A stretch of DNA of 64,000 bases from assembly GCF_018614135.1 (NCBI RefSeq), contig NZ_JAGGOW010000125.1:1-64000 (forward strand), read 5' to 3'. The position numbers and the translations under genes were made by a program. Positions within the stretch are counted from its first letter, which is position 1. Each line of letters begins with the position of its first letter. The notes beneath the pieces are model-generated. The model worked only from the letters and a program-made list of their open reading frames with translations. It had not been told where the DNA came from and did no database searches. Shown piece by piece: positions 1 through 7,800 of the stretch. Origin of the DNA: Streptomyces sp. ISL-66 (GTDB lineage Bacteria; Actinomycetota; Actinomycetes; Streptomycetales; Streptomycetaceae).

Positions 1-124
1 ACAACCAAATACGCTCCCTAGGACCTGTCCGGGCGATCACGTGACCGTTCGGCGAGAGCAATCCTGATTTGGGCCCCACAGGAAATAGATCTTCGTCCAC
101 TGTCGGCTGTGGCAAGGTGCTCGC

Positions 125-742
125 ATGTCCAACCCCATCGCGTACCCGATCTTCCGCACAACCGACCCGGCCCTGGCGCTGCACGTGGCGCGTCAGCTTG
201 TGGCAGTGGGCGACCGGCAGTACGCGGAGGTGTCAGTGGACGTCGAGCTGTGCACCGTCCCGGAAGTGTTGCGGATACGCGAGGCGCTGCCGGATGCCTG
301 GTTCCGGAAAGAGGATGTCGAGGACTGGGCGCGGGATCCTTCCGACCCGACGGGTTTGCACGGCGGAGTCCACGCGCCCGAGCTTTCCACCGATCGGGAC
401 TTCCTCTCCTCGCACCTGCCGCTCTGGGCGTCGATGGAATACCGGCCCGTGGGCAGCGTCGAGGAGGACTTCGCTGCCTTGGTGGGACCGAACATCGGCG
501 AGATCTGGTGGTCCAGCTTGATCTGGCCCGATGTACCTGACCGTGACATCCACGGCGAAGCCAACAACGCTCGGGTCTCTTTGCTGTTCAACTGCCGAAC
601 CATAGGACTCGACGAGCCCTCCGATGACCACACTGTGCTCGTCCACGTACGCCGTGGGAATCGCGACGGGTCCGAGGAACGGCACGCTTCCTGGCTGGCA
701 GAGCAGATCGGTCAGTCGGTCATCGGCCCGCCGCAGGAGTGA
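125..742 (+). CDS. Hypothetical protein, 205 aa
   Basis: I do not recognise the family. The product looks soluble: there is no signal peptide, membrane segment or metal-binding cysteine cluster. It is acidic and rich in Trp and Pro, with a short aromatic stretch EIWWSSLIW near residue 125. Codon use matches the Streptomyces pattern, so it looks like a real gene rather than an antisense shadow. The ATG at 125 was chosen because AAGG lies about 8 bases upstream. It stands alone just outside a run of insertion-sequence remains, so it may belong to the accessory region, but nothing in the protein shows what it does. Confidence 0.65.
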   Translation: MSNPIAYPIFRTTDPALALHVARQLVAVGDRQYAEVSVDVELCTVPEVLRIREALPDAWFRKEDVEDWARDPSDPTGLHGGVHAPELSTDRDFLSSHLPLWASMEYRPVGSVEEDFAALVGPNIGEIWWSSLIWPDVPDRDIHGEANNARVSLLFNCRTIGLDEPSDDHTVLVHVRRGNRDGSEERHASWLAEQIGQSVIGPPQE

Positions 743-807
743 TCCCCTGATCGGCCCCAGCCACTCCAGGTCGATCACGTGACTGCTCCGGCCACGCATC
801 GTTTCAG

Positions 808-1341
808 GTGGACATGGGGCGGGTTGAACTGAGTGATGCGGAGTGGGAACGGTTGCGGCCGTTCCTGCCAGTCAGTAACGGGCGTTGCGGCCGGTGGCGT
901 GATCACCGGCAGGTGATCAACGGGATTCTTCACCGGGTGCGGACCGGGGTGCAGTGGCGTGACCTGCCCGAACGGTTTGGGCCGTGGAAGACGGTCTATG
1001 AACGCCACCGGCTGTGGTCGGCCGGCGGAACATGGGGACGGCTGCTTCAGCAGGTCCAGGCCGAGGCCGACGCGGCAGGTGAGATCGACTGGAACGTCTC
1101 GGTGGACTCCACCATCGTGCGGGCACATCAGCACGCCGCCGGCGCCCGCACCGACCCGCCGTCGGCACTAGCCTCAAAGGGGGACGAAGTCCCAGAACAC
1201 CAGGACGAAACCGCGTGGCAGAGCCTGCACGCCCGCCTGGTGGAGGTGGTGCGGGAGGTGAGGGCCTGGGCCGCTCGCGCGGCGGGTTCACCACCAAGCT
1301 TCACCTGAGCGCGGACGGCCGCTGCCGCCCGCTCTCTTTGA
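808..1341 (+). pseudogene. IS5-type transposase, frameshifted and truncated
   Basis: The first ~110 residues match the N-terminal half of Streptomyces IS5-type DDE transposases: ELSDAEWERLRPFLP, then WRDLPERFGPW, then the first catalytic aspartate in VDSTIVRAHQHAAGAR. After about 1170 the frame drifts. The expected continuation (GRSRGGFTTKLHLSADG) is read in another frame from about 1268 to 1340. Coding then stops dead where the next element begins with GGCTGTTGTC at 1342. The remaining catalytic residues are missing, and no right half is found beyond 3021. It is a dead remnant, cut by insertion of the neighbouring element followed by loss of its other side. Confidence 0.85.
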
Positions 1342-1451
1342 GGCTGTTGTCTTTCCGAGTCTGGTGACTGCGTTTCCGCTGGTCAGGGGTAGGGGTGGCG
1401 CTTGTGTGGGAGTGATGGATCGTCGTTTCGTCGCTCTCGTGGAGGTCGCGG

Positions 1452-2009
1452 ATGCCGTCGGTTGTCGGACTGCTGGAACAGCACGAGCTTGCCGCCCGTC
1501 GTCGTGTGGACGGGCTGCGCGAGGAAGCCGACCACATCCAGGCCGAGCTCACGGCGGCCGAGCAGGAGTGGCTGGAGTGGCTGGAGTGGACGATTGCCCG
1601 CGAGCGTGTGGGTGCGGTGCTGTCCGCGCCGGGCGGCGATTCAGCCGACGCGGCGGCCGCCGGACGACCGGGCAGTGCCGGGGCGGAAGCCGGGGTGCAG
1701 GCGTCACCGCCCGTGGCGGCGAAGGCGAAGTCGCAGGTTCCGGTATGGCGAGAAGGGCTGGTTCGGACGGCACTGTCGGCGGACTATCAGCGCATCCTGG
1801 CCGCGCTCGCGGACCGGGTCCGTCTCGGCCAGGGCCCGCTGACCTGCCAGGAGATGACCGTCCTGTTCGGCATGGACGTGGTGCCGGCCAAGGTGGAGGC
1901 TCTGCGGTCGAAGGCGAAACGCCTGGTCGCGAGGGGCTGGCTGGCCGAGCCGGCACCGGGCCGGTTCACGCTCGCGCGGGGCGTGAGCGGGTCAGACGGC
2001 GGGTCATGA
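1452..2009 (+). CDS. IS-associated passenger protein, 185 aa
   Basis: The N-terminal ~60 residues are a likely coiled coil, rich in Glu, Arg and Leu (ELAARRRVDGLREEADHIQ). The C-terminal ~80 residues look like a winged-helix DNA-binding fold, with LTCQEMTVLFGMDVVPAKVE and then AKRLVARGWLAEPAPGRF. From memory, proteins of this type are common in Streptomyces beside transposase genes; their function is not established. A role in transposase regulation or target binding is inference. The gene points toward the transposase. Its last codons overlap, in antisense, the original 3' end of that transposase, so the two genes probably evolved as one unit. Confidence 0.6.
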   Translation: MPSVVGLLEQHELAARRRVDGLREEADHIQAELTAAEQEWLEWLEWTIARERVGAVLSAPGGDSADAAAAGRPGSAGAEAGVQASPPVAAKAKSQVPVWREGLVRTALSADYQRILAALADRVRLGQGPLTCQEMTVLFGMDVVPAKVEALRSKAKRLVARGWLAEPAPGRFTLARGVSGSDGGS

Positions 2010-2883
2010 CCATGGTCATCGACCACTAGATCATCGCCTCGGCGGTGGTGGTGCGGCGTTCGAAGTCGCGCACCAGGCGGCGACTTCGCATCAAGTGGGC
2101 GAAAAGCCGCTCGACGATCCACCGTTTGGGCAGCACCACGAACCCACGCGTGTCGTCGCTGCGCTTGACGATCGCCAGGACCAGCGCGAACGCGGCCAGG
2201 CAATGCTCGGCGAGGCTGCCGGTGTAGCCGCCGTCGGCCCAGACGAGTTCCAGCCGGTGGTGCGCGTCGGCCACCCGCTCGAGTAGCGCCTTCGCGGCGG
2301 CTCGGTCACCGATGCCCGCGCTCGTGACCATCACGCCCAGCAGCAGACCCAGGGTGTCGACCACGACGTGCCGTTTGCGCCCGTTGATCAGCTTCCCGCC
2401 GTCGAAGCCGCGGCTGTCAGCGCCGACGACCGCGTCCGCCTTGACCGACTGCGAGTCGATCACACCCGCGCTCGGCTCCGCATCCCGCCCTGCTCTCTCG
2501 CGGACCCGGTCGCGCAGCCGGTCGTGGAACTCCTTGACCAGCGCGTGGTCGCGCCAGCGGCGGAAGAACGCGTAGACCCGGTCCCACGGCGGGAAGCCGC
2601 CGGGCATCGCCCGCCACTTCATCCCGTTGTCCACGAGATAGCGGATCGCGTCCAGCATGGCCCGGTGGCAGTACGCCTCCGGCTGCCCGCCCCGGCCCCG
2701 CATCCAGCCCGGCACCGGCAGCAGCGGCCGGACCGCCGACCACTCCGCGTCCGTCGTGTCCGACGGATACCGCCGAACACGCTCCGGGTGATCGGCCGCA
2801 TTCCCGAACCGGTGAGCGACACAATCACACGACGGAGAAGCCGAGCTGAACTCCACCGGCACGATCACGTACAACTGCGGCAA
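1966..2883 (-). pseudogene. IS5-type transposase with premature amber codon
   Basis: This is an IS5-type DDE transposase. The N-terminal DUF4096-like part includes RRYPSDTTDAEW and DNGMKWRAMPGGFPPWDRVY. The catalytic triad is visible as the D of VIDSQSVKA, the D of WADGGYTG and the E of RWIVERLFAHL. The frame ends at a TAG at 2026-2028, directly after TAEAMI. Reading on in the same frame gives WSMTMVMTRRLTRS, the usual C-terminus of this family, ending at a TGA at 1966-1968. A Tyr codon appears to have become TAG, removing about 20 residues after the catalytic core. Activity may be reduced or lost. The start is uncertain; 2883 is a TTG, and GTG codons follow. Confidence 0.8.
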
Positions 2884-3063
2884 CAGGGTCTCCTGGATCT
2901 CGGTCGGCTTCGCAACCCCGAGCTACCAAGAGGCCCTGCCTTCATACCCGCGACCAGCCGCGATCACCCGATCGAGACTCCCGTTCGACACCCACCCCTC
3001 AAGATTGGAACGACAACAGCTGCTTACCGGCTCGAGGCGCGGCACAACCGCCCCCGCTACGTC

Positions 3064-3864
3064 CTACTTCTCCTCCGGCTCCCAGGCGCGGAGCAGGTCG
3101 AGCAGCCCTGCGTCTCCGTCAACGTGCAAGGAGTCGGCCTGGATCCGGTCGTACAGGTAGAGGACCAGCTCACTGGCCGTGCCGTGGACGCAGGCGCCGG
3201 CTGCGTCCGAGTCCTCGCCGGTCGCGGCGGTGGGCGCGGGGATGCGGGTGGTGCGTGCGCCGTCGCCGTCGACGGTGAGGCGCCAGGAGCGGCCCTCGGC
3301 GGCGTGGAAGTCGAAGGCCGTGGGCTTGTGCGGCCAGGCACTCGGCGTTGCGCAGACGGTGAACAGGAACTCCTCCACACCGTCGAGTGCCAGCTCGACC
3401 GGCAGCGGCTGCGGGGCGCCCCCGGCGAGCTGGGCGTCGTAGGTATGCACCGCGGTCTCCTGGACCCGGTGCCGGGCGGTGCCGCCGGCGGTCTGCGGTG
3501 ACTGCGACGCGGGCCACCACGTCCAGCAACCGCTCTCCGGTCCCGCCGCGCGCAGGGCGCCCAGCAGAAGCTGCGTCGACGCGTCCAGCCAGGCCAGCAG
3601 GGCCTCACGCTCCTGCGGCACTTCCAGCGCGGCGCGCGCGGCGACGGCCTCTGCCGGGGGCGCGTCGGCGGGCCCCGCGCCGACGATGGCGGCCCAGAAA
3701 CGGTCTCCCCCACCCAGGTGCTTCACCAGATCGAACAGCGTCCACCCAGGGCAGGTCGGCACCTGTGCGTCGAGACCGGGCGCGGCGGCGACCACGGCGC
3801 GGAAGGCGGTCGACCGTTCATCGATCAGTCGCAACAGGTCAGGGAACTCAAGATTCTTTTCCAC
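3064..3864 (-). CDS. Maleylpyruvate isomerase-type mycothiol-dependent protein
   Basis: The 266-residue protein has the two-domain layout of the mycothiol-dependent maleylpyruvate isomerase (MDMPI) family. The N-terminal DinB-like four-helix domain includes CPGWTLFDLVKHLGGGDRFW, whose His is the expected metal ligand. A second His region reads VQETAVHTYDAQLA. The C-terminal MDMPI domain ends in VHGTASELVLYLYDR. Family members use mycothiol for isomerisation or thiol transfer; the substrate here cannot be told. It starts with GTG at 3864 without a good Shine-Dalgarno sequence. The gene lies between two 46-bp copies of an insertion-element end, so it sits within the IS-rich zone. Confidence 0.85.
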   Translation of the reverse strand: MEKNLEFPDLLRLIDERSTAFRAVVAAAPGLDAQVPTCPGWTLFDLVKHLGGGDRFWAAIVGAGPADAPPAEAVAARAALEVPQEREALLAWLDASTQLLLGALRAAGPESGCWTWWPASQSPQTAGGTARHRVQETAVHTYDAQLAGGAPQPLPVELALDGVEEFLFTVCATPSAWPHKPTAFDFHAAEGRSWRLTVDGDGARTTRIPAPTAATGEDSDAAGACVHGTASELVLYLYDRIQADSLHVDGDAGLLDLLRAWEPEEK

Positions 3865-4320
3865 GCCCGATGTCTATCACCGTGCTCCGGTGACCGGACA
3901 GCGATTTTCACAGTCGCCGCCGGTTGGCCATTGCGGACGTCCTCGCCTCCCACCGCTCGGGTGACAAGCTGCGCACTGCTGCGAGGGCCGGTGGTGGCGG
4001 TACGCCAGGCGTCGTGCCTGTGGGTGCTCTGGCCTCGCCGTGTGGCCAGGCACCTCCGCGACGTGACGTCCACCCGGTGTGCGCGGTCATGCTGCCGCTC
4101 GATGTGATGGACGCGGAGGTCACGACAGCGGGGGAAGACCGGTCGGGTCGGGAGTTCAGGTGACTCCCGTTCGACCAGCACTCCTCAAGTTCGGAACGAC
4201 AACAGCCACTCAAGCTCGGGACGTGGGCCGGTGACCAGCGCCGCCGGGCCGCGTCGCTGGCGCCACTGGGCGACAGGCCCGGTGGGGCACTGCCTCGGAG
4301 GTATCCATCCTCATCACGGC
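3865..4320. other. Intergenic region with relic IS end
   Basis: No convincing gene is seen in these 456 bases. Open frames on both strands are low-complexity by-products of high GC content. The region contains the second copy of the 46-bp element end (4162-4207). Right after it, at about 4192-4213, lies a weaker partial echo (CTCAAGCTCGGGACG). Confidence 0.6.
4162..4207 (+). repeat. Solo copy of the 46-bp insertion-element end
   Basis: This block aligns without gaps to 2976-3021, the right end of the 1342-3021 element, at about 39 of 46 positions. It begins GACTCCCGTTCGAC and ends GGAACGACAACAGCC. No transposase accompanies it. It is probably the surviving end of a related element, left by deletion or recombination. 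Confidence 0.75.
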
Positions 4321-4767
4321 TCAGGCGTGCCAGACGGCGAACACCGCGGCGAAGAAGGTGAAAACGACCGCCGGAACCACCCAGGGCGCGGTGCCGGCCC
4401 GCCGCGCCGCGCGCGACCAGCGGGCCAGGAGACGGGCGGTGAGCAGTCCGGTGGTGGCGCAGTACAGCACCCAGAGCGGCTCGAAGAGCCAGCCGGGTGA
4501 GGCGGAGTAGAAGTCGTACCCGAGCAGCCAGGAATTGACCTGGGTGATCAGGAGGAACAGGTGCACGAGGAGGAACCAGGGCATGGTCAGCACCACCGCG
4601 ACGGCTCGGACCAGCCACCCGTGTTCACCGAGTCCGGCACCGCCGACCATGGCCCACAACGCGCACACCGCCAGCAGCACCACATACACGCGGGACAGTG
4701 GTTCGCGCCAGGCGAGCACGGCGGCTTTCTTGATCCGGTCCGGTGTGGCTTTGCCTACGAGCTTCAT
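4321..4767 (-). CDS. Four-helix membrane protein, putative immunity protein for the RHS toxin
   Basis: The 148-residue product has four hydrophobic segments: about residues 22-44 (SRVYVVLLAVCALWAMVGG), 50-75, 92-116 and 124-147. The short basic N-terminus is MKLVGKATPDRIKK. From memory it resembles the SCO4225-type family of small actinobacterial membrane proteins, but I cannot confirm this. The ATG at 4767 was preferred over an upstream in-frame extension because that extension is Arg/Pro-rich and lacks membrane character; AAGG lies about 11 bases upstream. It lies 103 bases downstream of the RHS gene on the same strand. That is the standard place for an immunity gene, so it may protect the producer's membrane from the RHS tip. 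The role is inferred from position and topology. Confidence 0.65.
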   Translation of the reverse strand: MKLVGKATPDRIKKAAVLAWREPLSRVYVVLLAVCALWAMVGGAGLGEHGWLVRAVAVVLTMPWFLLVHLFLLITQVNSWLLGYDFYSASPGWLFEPLWVLYCATTGLLTARLLARWSRAARRAGTAPWVVPAVVFTFFAAVFAVWHA

Positions 4768-4870
4768 GAGGTACCCAGCCTTGCGCTGTCGGGGGTGAGG
4801 AGATGTTGGTGGGCGAGGGCGGCACGCAGTGAGTGCGTACCACCCCCGCCCGGTCAATCAGATGCCGCGG

Positions 4871-7800
4871 TTACCAGAGGATGCGGCGCAGGTTCTGGGC
4901 CAGGCGGCCCCAGGTGTTGTAGGCGCCGTTCTTGTACATGAAGCCGGGGATCCACCTGTCGGCCCAGGTGTTGCCTTCCGTGTGGCCGTGGACGTTCAGG
5001 TAGAGGTAGCCGTACTGGCGCCAGTACGGCTTACGGCTGATCCAGAACTCGATGTACGAGTTGCGTCCGTAGGCGACGCTGCCAGGCGCGGCCCAGAGGA
5101 GCAGGTAGGTGGAGCCTATGTAGCCCACGCGGACGTTGAAGTTGATGCTGCCGACGCCCATGATGCTGTCCCGCAGCGGCATGAACTGCCAGTAGTACGA
5201 GACCCGGCTGGCCCGGCCGGAGATCGGGAAGATCTTGCCGAAGTAGTTCATCCAGTAGCTGAAGACGCCCTGCGGCGTTGCCTTCCCCTGTCCCAGGTAG
5301 AAGGTGAAGCTGTAGTTGAGCAGTCCGGTGGTGTCCCGGCAGTTGACCGGGTCGCCGGAGCAGTAGGCGTATGCGTTGGCGCCGCCCTCGGGGTCCGCGT
5401 CCCTGGACAGGAAGCGGCCGGTGGTCGGGTCGTACAGGCGTACGCCCATCAGGGTCAGTCCGCCGACGTTCTCGGTGGAGCGTTGCGAGCTGCCCAGCCA
5501 GTCGTAGCGGGTGTCCGGCTGCTCCGCGCGGGGATTGCCGTATTCGTCGCTGTCGAGCGCCAGCGGTGCCTTCGAGGTGTCCAGCGGGAGCTGGAGGGCG
5601 ATGTCACCGTGGATGTTGGTCAGCTGGAGCACCGTCTCACCCGAGGCGGTGGTGGTCGCGGCGAAGTCCCCTGCGGCGGAGCTCACCATGCGGGTGAGCG
5701 CGCCGGTGGCGGAGTCCTCCACGATCCAGCTCGGGCTGTCGCCGCTCGCCGAGTAGTGGTTGGTCTTGGACGCGGTCCGCGTCCAGGTTCCCGCGTTGTC
5801 GCGGTCCACCGTCCAGGAGCGGAAGCGCATGCCTGCGTCGAGTGACCAGGTCTGGCGCTGGCCACCGGTGGTCTGCTGCTGTACGAGGTCGTTGGCGTAG
5901 TAGCCGATGGTGGTGCCCGGCTTGGCCGTGGTCCGGCCGTAGGTGTCGTAGGTGTAGCCGCTGTCGGTCAGACGGTCGGCGCTGTCGTAGGTGTGGGTGA
6001 CGGTGGTGCCCCCCGACGTCGGGCAGGGTGCACCGGCGGCGCCCGCCGCGGTGGTGTCCCCGGTCCGGTTGCTGCGGGTGTCGAACGTGTAGTTACGGGT
6101 GGTGCAGCCCTTCGCCGTGTCGTCCTGGACCGAGGTCAGGCGGCCGATGCCGTCGTAGCCGTAGTCCTGCGTGGACTGGCCCGAGTGTTCCAGCACCTGC
6201 CCGTGGATCGAGCGGGTCACGCTGTCGGACAGGACGGCCACGCCGTCGCTGGTACGGGTGTACTCGCGCAGGACCACGGCGCCGGCCGGGTCACGTCGCT
6301 GCTTGAGCGTGTAGCCGCCCGGCAGCGTCTCGGACACGATGGCGCCGTCCGCGTCGTACACGACCTTGAACGTGCCGGCCACCGAGTCGGTGCTGCCGGT
6401 GGCCACACCGCGCGGTTCGACCGCGTGGTCGTAGGTGTAGGTCACGGTGGACGGAACCGAGTCGCTGTGCTTGACCGGCCGGTCAAGCAGGTCGTACTCG
6501 CTCTTGGTGACACCGCCGTCCGCGTCCGTGTACGACACGACCCGGCCCAGCTGGTCGAAGGCGGTGGTGATCGTGCCCGCGGTGGGGGACACGCTCTTCA
6601 CCTCGCGCCCGGTCACCGGGTCGAACTCCGTCAGCGTTTCCGGCACCGCCGCGCCGAGGCCACCGGTCACCTTCACACTGGTCTGCCGGCTCGCGGCGTC
6701 GTACGTCTTCTGGGTCACCCGGGTCTGTCCGCCGATGGTCTCGGTGGCCTTGGTGGTGTTGCCCCAGAAGTCGTACTCGGCGGAGACCGCCGGACGCTCG
6801 TTCGGGTTGCTGCCGCCGCCGATGATCTGACCGGCGGGACGCGTGACGCACGGCTTGTCGGCCCACTCGGGCCGCCCGTTGCACTCGCCCGTACCGGTCG
6901 CCGACCAGTACGTCGTCGTCTGAGTGGTCGCGGCCTGACCGCCACCGCCCGGAAGCGTCTCGCTGACCGCCCGTCCCTGGCCGTCGTACTCGGTGGTCTC
7001 GACGAGTGCGACACCGCCTGGGTCCTGGACCGTCTTGGTCTTCAGGCCCTTGACCCAGTCGTAGGTGTGCTCGGTGACGCGCGGCTCGGCCATCACGGAC
7101 GGCAGGGTGAGCGGCTGCGCACCGACCTCGACCCGGGTGATCTGGTCCTCGACGGTAGCCGTGCCGTCCGTGGGACGGCCCGTGTCGTAGGTGTTCCTCG
7201 TCCAGTTCCGCGCCACGATCGAATCGCCGGCCGCTGCGAGGACGGTGCTGCCGGAGGACAGCTGCCGCGTGAGCGTGACCCGGCGGAGCGGGGCGAGTGC
7301 CTCCATGCCGCGGGTGCCGCTGTCGTTGTAGACGGTGCGTGCCGACAGCAGCTCGGCCCGCTCGCCGGACGGCAGGTTCTGTATGCCCAGGTCGGCGAGG
7401 CCGGCCTGGTCGGACGCGCTTACCCCGAGGGCCAGCTCGCGGTTGGCGGCCGACAGGCTGCGCACCGCGTTGCCGTGCCGGTCGTACTCCTTGGTGGTGA
7501 TGCGGCCGCCGGGCGCGGCCGCGTTGATCTCACGGCCCGAGGCATCGGTGTACATCACCGCGGCCCGCGCGTAGTCCGCCGCGGCGAGCAGGGAACCCTC
7601 GTTTTTCGCCGGAACGCTGTCGGCCGGGAAGATGGCGGTGGCGTCGGTGGCCTGCTGCTGCTGGCCCCAGGCCGCCACGTCGGCGGAACCCAGCTGGTAC
7701 GGGGCCTTCGCGCCGGTCAGCGGCACGTCGTAGACGATGCTCGTGGCCGACGTGCCCTCCTGTACGTCCAGGGTGCCCTGCTTCAGTCCCGACCGGGACA

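Larger units (their letters stand above)
1342..3021. mobile_element. Insertion element with passenger gene and IS5-type transposase
   Basis: The inferred element is about 1.68 kb. Its left end reads GGCTGTTGTCTTTCCGAG. The reverse complement of its right end reads AGCTGTTGTCGTTCCAAT. The two match at 13 of the first 15 positions, so they look like terminal inverted repeats. Inside are a 185-residue passenger gene on the plus strand and a transposase on the minus strand, with 3' ends that meet. The left end abuts a truncated IS5-type gene. I see no target duplication, which fits later deletion on one side. The boundaries are inferred from the repeats alone. Confidence 0.6.

Noticed and set aside
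36..782. GATCACGTGAC repeated at 36 and 772 as possible IS ends
   Set aside because: Only about 11 bases match, the flanking sequence differs, and 772 lies just before an unrelated IS5-type remnant; chance is likely.
3924..4163. 79-codon open frame upstream of the solo repeat
   Set aside because: Codon bias and composition look random, no ribosome site is present, and frames on the other strand are equally open.
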